Below, in pieces: positions 45,773 through 59,525 of a DNA stretch of 64,000 nucleotides. This stretch comes from Rhizomys pruinosus (lineage: Eukaryota; Chordata; Mammalia; Rodentia; Spalacidae). The first letter of the stretch is position 1. Every line of letters starts with the position of its first letter. The position numbers and the translations under genes are program-made. The stretch spans positions 38,574 through 102,573 of the forward strand of contig VZQC01007119.1 in NCBI GenBank assembly GCA_009823505.1, read 5' to 3'. Below the pieces are notes generated by a model. The model was given only the letters and a program-made list of their open reading frames with translations, was not told where the DNA came from and made no database searches.

Positions 45773-48714
45773 TGAGGGAGAAACCTGAAATTCATAGACC
45801 TTGTTCAGGCTGTCATTACTAGTATGGAACAAATTAAAGTTGGTGTCCATAGTCTGTCCTTCACACATCAGTGGTATGTTCTCCTATGTCAGTGGAATCA
45901 CTTTACCCAGAGGTTTATCTTCTTACTTGGCTTGGTGAACTTTCGTTTTTTTGTTTCCTGAAAGCCGGAGGAGGAGGTAGTTGGGGTAAAGCTCCTGGGA
46001 TCTGCACTGTCCCTATAAAATTCTTACACCATTATTTTTAGAGGACAATTGTTAATTGCTTTTTAAAAATAATGTACTAACAAAAGGGTAAAAGGAAAAT
46101 AACTGGCATTACAGAAACAATTATCTTTTCTGATAGATTATTGAACTAAACCCTTCATACTTTTAAATCTTCTATAAACATACTTTGTTAGTCATCCTGT
46201 TGAGTTCCTAGTCAAAATTGGAAATATTTTGAAGGCTAGGATCTGGTTCTTGACTATTTTATCCAATTAGGAGAAAAATAAATGTTAACGTTTTCAGGTT
46301 GAACTATAATTACATTAGAAGTTTAGGAAGTCAGTTGTGTAGTTGTAGTTGGGAATATCATTAGGAAGAGGGGAAGTGGAAAGATGGGAAGCATTGTAGC
46401 TCAGATGCTTTGTGCTCAGCTATCTTTAACTCTGCCTTTTGTAAGTACTGGATTTTAGGGTGTGAAGTTCATCGGGCAGAACCATTTCCCAGGTAATAAA
46501 GGGTTATTGGTCTCAGTACTGAAAACTTTAATTGGCAGGAATCTCACTTAAACACTTAAGGAAAATGCCAGAGTGACCCACTAGTAACTGATAAAAGAAA
46601 GAACAATTTAATTTCCCTGCCAGGTATGAATTTTTGGTATTTTATAGTGATGCAATGAAGGGGTACTGGGCAGGGGTAAATGCACTTGGGTAACAGCTTT
46701 TCTACCAATTGTTATCTTGGCAAGTCTCTGTCTTTAGTTCCTTGTTTGAAAAATGCAGGGAATTGGATTTGATTAGTAATTCTCAGTCCTTCCAAAAAAA
46801 AGGACTTAAAAACGTTAAAGTTTTGGCAAAAATGGGGAGTTGTAAACATGTATACATCTATATATACATGTTTATATATATGTATATATATATAAATTTA
46901 TAACCCATAGAGAAAATGTAAGTGTACAACTGGAATTGCATAGCCCTTAACATAGACATTTGAAACCCCTGAAGTCCTTTACCAATCCAAAATTTTACAT
47001 GTCTAGTCTCTCCCCTTTATCATATATCATCTTCAGGCTAATTAAAAGTATACTTGTTAGTCATTTTGTTTGATTTTTTTTTTTCCTCTAAGTATCATTT
47101 GCTTGACCCTTGACTTCACTATAATGATGGAATCCCCCAAAGTAAGGTATAATCGTTTATAAATCTAGTTATGATCTTTTAAACAATCCATTAATTTTTA
47201 AAAGCTCAATGCCGTGTATGTAATTAGGTTTTTTTGTTTGTTTGTTTGTTTGTTTGTTTTTGTGTTTTCGAGACAGGGTCTCCCTGTAGCCCCAGCTGTC
47301 CTGGAACTCACTCTGTAGACCAGGCTGGCCTTGAACTCACAAAGATTTGCCTGTCTCTGCCTCCCAAGTGCTAGGATTAAAGGCGTGCGCCACCACTCCC
47401 AGCAGTTTTTAATGACTAAAATGTAATTACCGAGAACCAAATATGTCTGTCACTGACACTGGAATTGAATTTTGTGTGCTTTAAACTAAGACTGGCCCAG
47501 CAATTGTCGTGAAATTGATTTGTGTAAATTGGGGAATTCACATTTGTGTGGGCAGATGCAACTTTTTCAAGATTCCTATTAAGCTGGTGTTTAAAAAGTT
47601 TTTATCCTGCAGGGTATATTTTCATCATGTTATACAAACCCTTTTGGAGATCTTAATTACTTCAATAGTAAATTAAGTAATGTCTTTTAAGCCAAGACAT
47701 GGTGGTGCACACCTTAAATCCCCACACTGTGGAGGCAGGAGGACCTCTGTGAGTCTGAGGCCAGCCAGGGCTACATAGTGAGTCCCTGTCTCAAAAAACA
47801 GAAGGTAATAGCTTGTGTAAAACTAAAACTTGAAAAAGTATTGAGGGCAGGAGGAACCAGCCCTTCTGTTGAACATGGCAATTTCCTGATAGCTTAAGCC
47901 TTAGTAATAGTAGGCTACTTGTAGGCAAGTGCTCTACCCCTGAGTTACATCCCTTGTCCTTTAATAGGATACTTTTTTTTTTATGTGTATGAATGTACTG
48001 TCTGCATGTAGGTTTGTGTACCCATGTTGTGCAATGCTGTGGAGGTCAGAAGAGGGTGTCAGATTCCCCTGGAACTGGGGTTAAAGACGGTTCTCAGCCG
48101 CCATGTGGGTGCTGGGGATCGAACCCGGGTCCTCTGCAAGAGCAGTTGTCGCTCTTAACCACTAGGTCATCTCTCCAGCCCCTTGAATAGGATACTTAAA
48201 GGCACCTGTGAACAATGAATATTCCACTTCGTTGATTTGCCTTAAGATTTCAGTAGTCTTTCCATGTAACATAAACTGCATATTGGACCTTTTAGAATGG
48301 GACAAGAATACTCTTTAGAACTGAAAATAACCAAAGAATACCATTCCAGTATATTGGTTTCTCTTATAATGCAGAGATTTTAGTGATGGTTATTTGGCTT
48401 TTAGATACATCATTTTGTCCTGTTAGAGACAGAATGAAGAGGGTTTTAAAACATTTTTGTGGGTTTTTTATATTTATTTCTGTATGTGTATGAATGTACT
48501 GTCTGCATGTAGGTCTGTGCACCCACGTCGTGCAATGCCACGGAAGTCAGAAGAGGGTCTCGGATTCCCCTGGAACTGGAGTTCTCCTGGAATTGGAGTT
48601 ACAGACGGTTCTTAGCCGCCGTGTGGGTGCTGGGGATCGAACCCAGGTCATATGCAAGAGCAGTCAGTGCTCTTAACTGCTAGGCCATCTCTCCAGCCCC
48701 GACATTTTGTTTTT

Positions 48715-48920
48715 TGTTTTTTTTTTGTTGTTGTTGTTGTTGTTTTGTTTTTGTCTTTTCAAGACAGGGTCTCCCTGTAGCCCCAGCTGTCCTGGAACTC
48801 ACATTGTAGATCAGGCTGGCNTTTTTAAGGGATTCTACAATACAATGACACAGTTGTTTGCAGATAACAATGATGTTACTCAGTATGTCATACAATTAAG
48901 TAATTGGTGCATTTTGCAAG
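48715..48920 (-). repeat. B1 cut off at an N, joined to an L1-3'-end-like piece
   Basis: The B1 stops mid-element at GATCAGGCTGGC and is followed by N (48821). Then comes AAGGGATTCTACAATACAAT, which resembles 8552-8640 at the end of the minus-strand L1. The missing B1 head suggests a closed gap. Confidence 0.6.
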
Positions 48921-51399
48921 TATCTATGTCCAAATTTTGAACAACCCAAGGTTCCCATAGTCCAGTTGGAGAAGCTTGTATGCACAGGCAACATTTTTGT
49001 GTTTTTTAAGAATAGAGACTATCTTGGCCTCTCTTAAGTGGCTAGACTGTTGGATGTGATGAATTCTTAATCAGAACAACCTTTTAATCTGGCTTCTCCA
49101 TTCTCTTTTTTGTTTTGTTTTGTTTCCTTTTGTTTCTGAGAGTGTCTTGTAGCCCAGGCTGATCTCAGACTGGCTGTGTAGTCAAGTATGACCTTGAACT
49201 CTTGTATCCACTTCCCAAGAGCTGGGATTGCAGGTGTGGGCTACCACGCCTGGCTCTTCTCTATTCACATAATTTCTCCAGAAATTAGTTGTGATTTGTC
49301 AATATACTTGGCTATGTTTTTAAAATACATTTCTAAGCTTTAATATATTTCTCACTTGTTATTAGTTAATATGAAAGGGGAAGAATTTGAGGCAAACATC
49401 CTTTTTATGGCTCATTTCCTAAGGAAAATTCTCATTCCAAATAGAGAATGGCTAGCCATGATACTTCCCACCTCCACCCATGAGCTTTTGTTGTTGTTTG
49501 TCTACATTTTCTCTTGAATTTCTTAAATCTCAGCTATTCTCAAACTTTTTTTTTAAGATGGGGGTGGGGGGTAGAGGAAGTCTTGCCCTGTACCTGAGGC
49601 CAGCCTCACTATGTAGCCTAGGCTGTCCTTAAGCTCTTGGCATTTCTACTGGTATTCTAGGTGTGAGCCATTATACCTGGCTTAACTTGATTAATTTTGA
49701 CAATGTTTGTTTTTGTTACTGTTTTCCTTATTTTGAGACAGGGTCTCACTGTGTAGCCCTGGCCAGTACTAACCATGTTTCTATTATATAATTAATTCTG
49801 CCATTTACCAAAGTGAAGCTACTTTATGGAACATAATGAATTAGTTTTAAAAGACAGCCAGACTTGCTCATATAGTTAGAGTTGTGAATGCTGATGGTAT
49901 GTTTTGCCTAAGAACAGTCGCAGCCTCCGACTATGGGAGGTTACATTGCTACGTAATTCTGAAGCAGTGAGCAGCAGTGTTTGCTGTTGCGCACTATTTC
50001 CTCTAGCCCTCAGACTACTCTGCGGCTTTATATGCTTATAATATTGCTTATAATATCACTGGGTTTTCAAGTGGGAAGAATAGTCAAGCAAGCTGGTAAT
50101 ACGTAATTATGCATCTCTATCAAAAAGAAGTTATGGGATCCAGGCATAGTGGTGCTCGCCTTTAATCCCAGCACTTGGGAGGCAGAGGTAGGTGGATCTC
50201 TGAGTTCAAGGCCAGCCTGGTCTACAAAGTGAGTTCCAGGACAGCCAGAGCTACAGGGAGACCCTGTCTCAAAAAAAAAAAAAGACCCCCCCCCCAAAAA
50301 AAAAGTTAGGGACCGAGGTATAGTTCAGTGGTAAAACATTTGCCTGGAAAGCTCAGAACCCCGGGTCGGATTCCCAGCATTACCCCACCCCCCACACCCC
50401 ACCCAGTATTTTTAACCTAATCGGGATACCAAGAATCATTTCTTGGTCATTTAGAAATGAGGACTGTGGTAAATTGAGCAACTTCTAACCTGAAGTTGAA
50501 TTTCCCTTTCCTAAAATCCTTTATAGTTGAGTTTGCTCTTGTGGCCTCATATGGAATCTTAACTGATAAGGTTCTTGACAGGGAGCCATTCACTACCATT
50601 ATTTATCTTTTTTCACTGTATGACGGTGACTGACTTTACAGTTTGTGTCATCTGAATGTATTTCCAGTTAATGACATTAGAATATATTCAGTTGGATACC
50701 TTGTTTTCCACAAAATTTTAAATACGCTTTTCCTCATAAGCTAGCTGTGGTCTTAGATAATGGCAATGAGGGACTTGATGATTCAAGTGATGGCGGTGTG
50801 AAATAGTAGACTTTACGGCCTATATCTATGCTCACAACTGCTACTTGATACTTACATGTAAACGTATATTGATTCTTAAATACAATGCAAGCTTTCATAA
50901 CTCGCTGCTTACCATGTAAAAGATATGCCCTCATCTCAGCTGTTGCTCAGAGAATCTGCACCTTACGTCCTGCTAGCAGCCAGTTAGAGAAAGAAGCATA
51001 TCCATACTTATACTGGTGACTACCGTGCTCTCCGACTGCGATAATAGAGCGGCCTCAAACTAAGTACACATCGTCATCTAGGCCATCTTAATATCCTAGT
51101 TTATATTCTTCCCCATTTGCTAGAGGGAATCTTGGGCCTAATTTTCTGAGATCTTTCCATCCAGTGTGCTGAGCTGTTTATAATAGGTGGAAACAGAATA
51201 AAGCTCTGAGATAGCCTCAAGCCTCAGATGCAGAGACTGCCTTGGATACTGTGTGATGTGCACTCTGAGGCTTCCAACCAAGTTTTGGCATGAATGTTCA
51301 GACAGAAGTCTTTCACTCCTGAGAATCTTTTTTCCCAGACAATTTTTCTGCTGATTAACAATTCTAAGCATTTGATTGGCTATCTCCGATCCTCCTCCT

Positions 51400-51470
51400 C
51401 CCTCCTGCCTCTGCCTCCTCCTCCCCTCCTCCCTCCTCCTCCTCCCTCCAGCCTTCTCCTCTTCCTCCTT
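51400..51470 (+). repeat. CCT-rich pyrimidine run
   Basis: CTCCTCCTCCCTCCT-type sequence inside the candidate 3' UTR. It looks like a simple repeat. Confidence 0.75.
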
Positions 51471-52758
51471 ACTGTCTGAAGAGTTTTTCTTTCTAGTGAG
51501 TGTTGTTTCATGGGAACATCAGTATTTGTAGACTGCATACTTTGTGTGAGTTCACTTCGAGGAGTTCATTAAGCTCATCTGGGATGTCCAATTCTGGACA
51601 TTTAAAACATTTCTCATGTCTCTTAGGTTTCAGTTTCCATATGACCCAAGAGATAATCAAACAGCTAAATTGTTCGGATGAGGGAGGGTGAGGCAAAGTC
51701 AACTTTGTGTTTTCTTCAGCAGTTTCCTAACAAACAGTGTTTACCAAGTCCGTGGGCTCTCTGTTGCCAGTTTAATCCCCGGACAAAGTGGTGGTCCTTA
51801 CTGAAACTGGAATTCTTTTTTCGTTTTATTTTTTTTTTTTTTTTTCCTGGGCTTATTGAACAGGGTCTCCCTATAGCCCCAGCTGGCCTAAGAACTCTCT
51901 GTAGACCGGCTGGGGCCTTGAACTCACAGAGATCGCTGCCCTGCCTCCTGCCTCTGCCTCCTGAGTGCTGGGATTAAAGGTGTGCACCATGCCCAGTGAA
52001 ACTGGAATTCTTAATTTGGGACAGACTCTAAATTTAATCTATGGTTCAGTTTTGTTACTGAACCCAAGAAAACAGTGGACAGCTAGTGCCACTATTGCAG
52101 TGTTTCTGGCCAGTGCTCCCACACACATGTAGAGTTCTTAGCTTTCTGGGCCTTCATCCCACAGTGCTAGGAGATCATTTGTTTTTACAGTGGGTCCCAG
52201 AATTGGAAAGGCTTTGGGACCAGTGAGCTGGAGCAACTGCACCGTCTGCCCAAGACCCTTCTGTATATCTAGTAGGTAACAGTAAAGGTGCTGGGGAAGC
52301 CTGAACTTCAGAGACACAGCAAAACAACATGTGGTTAGTTATAGCAAAGCTGGAACTGCTGGCCAAGAGCAATGGAACTTCCACTTGCTTGAAAACTAGG
52401 GAAATCTTGGGTGATTGGGTGTGGTTTATCTATAGATATGTATAGTCTATAGGTAAATACTTTCTAAAGGGAGGATCTTTACATTGATGATCCTCTGGTT
52501 TTGACTATACCAGATCGTGAATATTCTTGCTGTGTTGTACCAGTTGCTTTATAGTAATATTGGGACTTGAATTGGGATGGGTGTGGGGCGCCGGTACGTC
52601 GGGGGGAGGGCGAGAGAGTGGGGGGATAAGTCTTTTGAAGACATCAGCTCACTGTGCTGAGAGAGGGACCAAACTCAAGGACACCTCTGATCTACAAATT
52701 CAACTGCTGCATTTTTATAAATACATGTAAATGTCTTGTTGTAATATTTGATCTTGGA

Positions 52759-52764
52759 AATAAA
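52759..52764 (+). promoter_or_regulatory. UBXN7: Candidate poly(A) signal AATAAA (distal, UBXN7)
   Basis: AATAAA in TTGGAAATAAAAACTTTTCA is followed within 20-40 bases by TTTTTTGTGTCATTTTGTAG, a T/GT-rich downstream element. Cleavage would fall near 52775-52785. The intergenic repeat field begins about 150 bases later. Confidence 0.5.
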
Positions 52765-52919
52765 AACTTTTCAGTATCAGTTTTTTGTGTCATTTTGTAG
52801 GGTAGGGATATACTTTGATTCATTTAATTCAGGTTCCAAAAGCTTTTTGTCATAAACTCATGTTTTTAGACACATACTTATTTGAAACTGGATATCCCAG
52901 CACTCAGAAGATGAAGAGG

Positions 52920-54117
52920 GGCTGGAGAGATGGCTAGCGGTTAAGAGGGCCGACCGCTCGTGCAAGGACCCGGGTTCAGAATCCCCAGCACCACAAATGA
53001 AGGCAAACCGAAATTCTGTAACTCAATTCCATCCAGGAGACTCTATTCCAGGGATCTGACACCTCTCTTCTGATCCCGGCATTGAACGACAAGGGTGCAA
53101 AACCGCATGCATGCTACGTACATTCATACACATACAAAAATAAATAGAAATTAAAAAAAAAAAAAAGGATCGGAATTTAAGTCCAGCCTGGGCTACAATA
53201 CAAAAATATAAGGAAAAAAACTAGAAAGAAACCCTCGGCAAAAAAAAAAAACAAACTAAGACTGGGGCGGAGAGATGGCTGCTCTTAGAGGACTTGGGTT
53301 CAATTTCCAGTACCACATGGGTACGCTCAAAATCTGTATACTCAGCTTCCAGGGATCTTAAACAACCTCTACCCTCCACAGGCAGCCAGTACTTATCTCA
53401 GATGCACATACCCCACTACAAAAAAAAAATACATTAAAAAACGCCGGGCGTAGTGGTGCACACCACTTTAATCCCAACACTCAGGAGGCAGAGGCAGCAG
53501 ATCCCTGAGTTGAGGCCAGTCGGGTCTCCATAGTGACTTGCAGGTTAGACTGGGTTAACCTATAGACCTTATCCATCAAAAAACACCAAAGGATACAAGG
53601 CATGGTGGCGCACACCTTTAGCTCCATGCTTGGGAGGCAGAGGCGGTGGGTCTCTGATTCCAGGCAGCTGGAGGCGAAATACAGTGAGACCCATGATCTG
53701 CAAAAAAGAAAAAAAAATGGTTTAGTATCTTGGTTCATAAGTCTAATAGGCTAAAAGGTTTGTAGTCTCATATGTCTAATGTTTTTTTTTTTCCTGCTCT
53801 AGAGAAGGAGAAAGTTATGAGAACATTGGGTTAGATGTAAACTTTGAGAAAAGTAGATGGGTGTCGGGCTGGAGAGATGGCTAGCAGTAGGAGGGAGAGG
53901 AAGCGATACAAATGTCTCGGTTGGCAGAAGACCGCCGAGTTCAGATTCAAAGCAACCCCAAATGGAGGCTAAGAAACCGAATCTTGTAACGTCCAGTTTC
54001 CAGGGAATCCCTGACTAAATCCATGGCATGTGCATACCTGGGTCATTCAACCAGACCTCATGCAAAACAGTACCACTCCATACATCAAAAATAAAATTAA
54101 GAGCGTGGTGGTGCCAA

Positions 54118-54174
<57 letters not shown>

Positions 54175-55245
54175 CAAACAAATAAAAAATTGATCCGATC
54201 AAACGCCATGAGGCAGAGGCGGCGGAGCTCTGTGATGTCAAATGCCAAGCCGGGTCTACATAGGCAAGCTCCAGGCCAACTGGGACTAAAGGGAACCCGG
54301 TCTCAAAAAGACCAAAAAAAAAAAAAAAAAAAAAAAAACGGGTAATGTGTTTTATGGACACTATTTTTAATCACCAGCACTCCTGAGTCGGGCGAGGCCG
54401 AGGCAGGAAGGATTTCAGTGGAGCCAAGGCCAGCTGGGACTAAAAAAAAAAAAACCTGTCTCAAAAAGACTAACTTGGGCAATGTGGATACGCACATGGG
54501 CAGCTTTTAAAATATCCCAGCACTAGGGAGGCAGAGGCAATTGATCTCTGTGATTTCAAGGGCCAGCCTCGTTTTTAACATGCGAGCTCCAGGCCAGCTG
54601 GGACAAAGGGAGACCCTGTCAAAAAAAAAAAAGAAAAAAAAAAAAAAAAAAAAAAAAAAATTATATAATATTAATATATATATAATATATAATTAACGTA
54701 GATGGGGGCTGTATAGATGGCTCAGTAGTTAAGAGCTCTGGCAAAAAAAAAAAAAAGCTCTGGGTGCTCTTGCAGAGGACATGAGTTCCAGCTAGCCATC
54801 CACACCTCCAGTTCCAGGGGATCTGACACCCTCTTCTGCCTCTGTAGGTATTGTGCATTATGGCAGCACTTACATGCAGGCAATACACTCAACACATAAA
54901 AATAAAATTTTGTTGTCTTTTTGATACAGGGTCTCCCTGTAGTCCCAGCTGTCCTGAAACTCACTATGTACACCAGGCTGGCCTTGAACTCAGAGATCTG
55001 CTTGCCTCTGCCTCCCTAGTGCTGGGACTAAAGGCCACCATGCCCAGCAAAAATAAAATGTTTTTTAATAACTATTAACTAGAGCTGGGCCTGGTGGTGC
55101 ATACCTTTAATCCCAGCACTTGGGAGGCAGAGGCAGGCAGATCAATGTGAATTCAAGGCCAGCCTGGTCTACAGAGTGAGTTTCAGGCCAGCTGGGGCTA
55201 TAGGGAGACCTCGTCTAAAAAAAAAGAAAAAGAAAAGAAAAGAAA
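52920..55245. repeat. Degraded SINE field, first intergenic part
   Basis: B2 52920-53160 (+), B2 53265-53430 (+), B1 53443-53585 (+), B1 53598-53720 (+), B2 53868-54095 (+), poly(A) 54118-54162, B1 fragments 54205-54340, 54370-54470 and 54500-54660 (+), B2 54715-54905 (+), B1 54910-55050 (-) and B1 55084-55245 (+). Many carry single-base insertions and deletions in otherwise fixed boxes, which points to sequencing error rather than age. Confidence 0.7.
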
Positions 55246-55709
55246 ATGTTAAAAAGATTTGGGGGAGTTGATCTTCAGGTTGAGCTCCAAAGCCTGACAA
55301 AGTCATGTGTTGGAAAAAAACTTGGAAGCCCAATAAATGTCAAAGCCATGGAGTAGGACAAATTTGAGGATCTGAGGGACCAGTTGTCCAGAATGGGTTG
55401 AGTAAAGAATGGACTAGAGAGCAGTGTATGGTTTAGAGACACATCAGAAGGCAGAAGTTAGAGCTTGTTGTTGGATTTACAGGAATGAGAAAATGTGAAT
55501 GATTCAAATTTCTGGCAGGCTGGCACCTTGCTGAGGAGTGAGGCCTGTGGCAGCAAAATTCTCCATGTTAATTTCCAATTACAGGAATAGCATGGGAGAC
55601 CAGACACCAGTGGGAGGAGGGGTGAACAGCAGTAAAAAAAGTGAATGATAGACGGACATGGTGGTGCACTCCTTTTTTTTTTTTTTTAATATTTTTTATT
55701 ATACAATAT

Positions 55710-56640
55710 ACATCTTTTCATATCTTGGGAAAACTATCCCTTTTTTTTTCCTGCCTCCAATTAATAAGGCAAATGTGGCTCTACTTATCGAGAGCTGGTC
55801 AGTGGAGGGTTGGGACCCAACCCCACAACGGTTAGTCAGTCACTCTTCTCTTGAAGAAGACTGGGAGAGAGCTGGCCTGCCTAGCTCTGTCATCTGTCCT
55901 CTTCCCCCTGATGTGTCTTTTCCTCCTTTATCACTTGCTCTATCCCAGACACCATGGCGCCATGCAATGTGTACACAGACACACAAAAACTATCATTTTT
56001 AGAAAGTGTACAGAAAAGTGGAGCTGGGGGTGGTGGCACCGCCTTTGAATTATCCTGACACTTGGGAGGCAGAGGCGCAGGCAGGATCTTGTGAGTTCAA
56101 GGCAGTCCTGGTCATCAAGTGAAGGTCCACGGCCAGCTGGGCGGGCTACAGGGAGACACCCTGTCCCGTCGAAAAGACAAAATAAAATAAAAACAAATAA
56201 TATAAAAATAAAAGGATTGGAGAGTATGGCTCGCAGTGGTTAGAACACTTGCTGTCCTTAACTCAACCAGGTTTGAGTTCTCAGCACCCACATGGCAGCT
56301 AACAACCAACTATAACCCCACATTCCTCCACACTCCCTCGTTTTGGTCTCTTGGGGCATTGCATCATGTGGTAGTATGTACATATACTATAAGGCAATAA
56401 ATCGATATGCAAGCCGGGCCATGGGTGGCCGCAAGGCCTTTAATCTAGCAAGCATCTGGGAGGCAGAGGGCAAGGTGGCGGATCTTTGTGAAGCGCTCAA
56501 AGGCCAGTCTGTTAACCTCAGACCCTGGTCTCAAAAAAGGCAAAAAACAACAAAAAACAAACAAAAAACTGAAACTAAATAACATAAAACAGTACAATCA
56601 GACCGGAGGGAGGCCATAAGAAAATTGTCACGCCCCACCT
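55710..56640 (+). repeat. Large duplicated block, copy 1 (about 930 bp)
   Basis: It starts CATCTTTTCATATCTTGGGA and runs through GAGAGCTGGTCAGTGGAGGG and CATGCAATGTGTACACAGAC. It includes a B1 (56020-56200), a B2 (56217-56400) and a B1 (56410-56560), and ends AAGAAAATTGTCACGCCCCA. The same order occurs at 59526-60457. Confidence 0.85.
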
Positions 56641-58274
56641 GCCTCGGTCCTCAGGAGGTGGAGACAGGGTATCCCAGGAGCAAAATGGCTAACCAGACTA
56701 GCTTGTTGTACCAAGACACGTGCCTGAGCGTTCACGACTGGAGAAGACGTGGAAGTACACCAACCCCACCTCACACCTACAGGCCTACGCTTCACCGGGA
56801 AGGCACCGCCCATTCAAGTTCTGGGCCAAAACCAGATTGGGCAGCAGGAGCAACACTCGAACCACTACAGGAGACCCACACGCAACTTCCGCCTTAGGGG
56901 GGGCTGGATGCGGGACAAATTTCCTAATTCGCTGGGTCAACCCTAGAAGGGTGAAAAACAAGCATCCACCTCAAACATTTGGCCATTCCCCAAAGACCTT
57001 GGAGAAACAAAGGACATTGCTGTTGAGTTTAGGCTCTTGAGTTCCTCTGTGTGCACATCCACAAACGCTCTGGCAGGTAGTAAGGACAAACTTCCCGGAG
57101 TTACGCTCACTCTCAACATCCTACTTCGTATCGTGAAGTTTCTTTGGCTGTGACCTTTTGAATTCTCTCTCACATTGCAGACACAGCCTCCACAAGCGGC
57201 ATTTATACTCTTAGTTGTATCTCTTCTCATTCGAGACCCTATTATTAAGGAGTTAATATCATAGACAGGAAGTACGATGAGGACTATGCGGTGAGGGATG
57301 GCCTTGGACTCATAGGACCCAACAGACGGATTTAATTATTATGTCACCATTACCATGCAGGCGATGCTAGTAAGTCCAAGACACTGTGGTTGTCTAGTGG
57401 AGAGACTTTGGTATGGTGAAGATGTCCTGTGTTCCTATTTTTTTTCTGTGGAATATTAAAACCAAGTTACTCTTATATAAATCATATCTTTTCTGCTTCG
57501 TTAAATATATCATTTCTAATCATATTTACTCATTTCAGTACAAGATATTTAGTATAATATCCTGGATATAGGTTTATCGTGGTTACTTTCTCGTATGGGA
57601 TGTACTGTCTCTGCCATCGAGTGTGGTGAGTAGCTCATCGCAAACTGAGAGGTGCAGAGGTTTATAGGGATGTCAAGAAAATTCCCCTTGAGACACCACT
57701 CGAGAGTTGAAAGTTTAAGATTATCATACACATTGTTTCTAGACACGACCAATAGAGAATAGAGAGATATGCTTAGAAAGAAAAAATACATTAGAACCAG
57801 CGGGGATACCTCATGTTCACAGAAGGCATGTATCGGTGATCTTAAGCCGGGCTGAGCCACTACGTATGCATAGCAGGAGCGCGGGATCTTCGCACGGAAG
57901 TTTAGTAATTTTTATATATTCTCTTTATACTGGCAGGCAGTGTTTTGTGCCAGCTCTGGTTGGTTGTCGAAAGTGTTGCAGCAATCTATATCATTACCTG
58001 CTGGCTTCTGTGTGTCATAAGGGATACTCCAATTCCCTTCAATCCACAGCGGTTTCACTTCCCCACGGAACTGACTAATGACCTAGAAACTTTTGGGCCT
58101 ATATTCCCCTTGTCTTGCACCTGTCTCGCACCATTGACCCTCTAGCGCGGTCTAACACTTATCATCCTCGGCGAATAGAGACGGCCTTTGGGCCTCTGGC
58201 CTCCCAAGTTTGGGCTGGGGAGCTTTAAAGGCATCGTTTGATACCTGATTGCTGGCCCAGTTTTTTAATATTAT
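56641..58274. other. Unassigned intergenic sequence
   Basis: No SINE, gene or recognisable transposon is seen in 1.6 kb, unusual for this window. The counterpart between the second copies (60458-61230) is only about 0.8 kb and mostly different. Base quality is doubtful here. Confidence 0.4.
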
Positions 58275-58990
58275 GTATAAAAACCCAAGAGAAAGGTACT
58301 CAGAAGTAGAACATTAACTCCACAGTATGAGTGTGTGCTTCTCAAAGAGCCCTCCTTGTCTTTACAATAGTCACGCCTTTTATTGGCTGCGCTGGAAGCT
58401 TGAGCGTCAACTTTGGACACATATCACCTGGGTAATGGGAGCCTCAAATGAGGAATTGCCTCCATAGGACCAGCCTGTGACAAATGTCTGTGGCATATTT
58501 CTTGAAATTGTTGAGTGATGTGAGAGGGCCCAGCCCACATGTGGGTAGTACAACCCGGCGGTTATTTCTAACTGGTAATAGAAAGCAGGTTGAGGGCTGG
58601 AAAGATGGCCAGCGGTTAAGAGCGCCGACCGTCTTACAGAGAACTGGTTCGATTCCAGCCCCACATGGACTGAGAACTTCGAACTCCATTCCAGGAGATA
58701 ACTCCAGTTCCAGGAGAAGGAACTCGCAAGTTTCAGGGAATCCGACATCCTCGTTTCCTGATCTCCGCGCATGCATCGACACGACGTACACAAACTTGCA
58801 TGCAGACAGTACATTTATAACAACATACAAATAAATATACAATAAAATAAAAAGAAAGCAAGGTTGGAAAGCCGGGCGTGGTGGCCAAGCCTTTAATCCT
58901 AGCATTGGGGGCAGAGGCAGGTGATCTTTGTGAGTTCAAAAGGCCAGCTTTGGTCTTATATGAGTGAGTTCCCATTGTTTATTTCTGAGC
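58275..58990 (+). repeat. Second duplicated block, copy 1
   Basis: It begins TATAAAAACCCAAGAGAAAG and continues GAACATTAACTCCACAGTAT and GCTTCTCAAAGAGCCCTCCT. It then has a B2 (58595-58850) and a B1 (58870-59012), each introduced by GCAGGTTGA/GCAAGGTTG. The N at 59016 lies just after it. Confidence 0.8.
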
Positions 58991-59525
58991 TACAGGGAGA
59001 CCTGTCTTGAAGACCNACCTTTTTTTAATTTGTTTTTTTTTTTGTGGTCTTTTTTTTTTTTTAATCCTAGCACTTAGGAAGGAGAGGCAGGTAAAATTAT
59101 GACTTTGTGACCAACCTGATCTGCCTGGTCTGCCTGGACTACAGAGTGATTCCAGGACAGCTGGGACCTAAAGGGAGACCCGGTCCTCAAAAAGAAACCA
59201 AAAAAAAAAAAAAAGTTGAATGAGGATCACCCGTGGGGCCTCAGGAAGGTCCCAATACCTAAGCGCACCGCCGAAGACAAAACCAACTGTGCTTGAGACA
59301 AGAGTAAGCCAATGGAGAGTGTTCAAGAATCAAGTACCTAACCCATCTAATGCTGCAGGGGACGAGTCAAAAGGAGTGTGTTGGTGAGCTACACGGTCGC
59401 TTGAAGCCCAAGAGCAGTTTCAGAGCAACATTGGAAACAGAAGCATTTCAGTGGGCTCGTTTGCTGTATTTTTATACTAACGAGAAAAATAACCCAAACT
59501 TCCCTCAAATGACTGATATAAAATA

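Larger units (their letters stand above)
41736..52780 (+). other. UBXN7: Candidate UBXN7 3' UTR (about 11 kb)
   Basis: After the stop there is no further exon-like sequence. From about 43440 to 52780 SINEs fall to about seven in 9 kb (47250-47405 B1-, 47695-47810 B1+, 47975-48185 B2-, 48475-48705 B2-, 48715-48820 truncated B1-, 50135-50290 B1+, 51830-51995 B1-), with ID-like and degenerate B1 traces at 50306-50400 and 49110-49255. The introns are much denser. Long AT-rich stretches occur, for example 44630-44695. The block ends in a good AATAAA with a GT-rich element after it. The length includes a suspected assembly duplication at 42040-43560. Extent is inferred. Confidence 0.5.

Noticed and set aside
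45515..45868. 117-codon minus-strand frame in the candidate 3' UTR
   Set aside because: No recognisable domain and no supporting splice or promoter signals; it lies antisense to the probable UTR, so chance is the simplest reading.
54028..54361. Lys-rich and Phe-rich proteins
   Set aside because: Translation of poly(A)/poly(T) runs between degraded SINEs.
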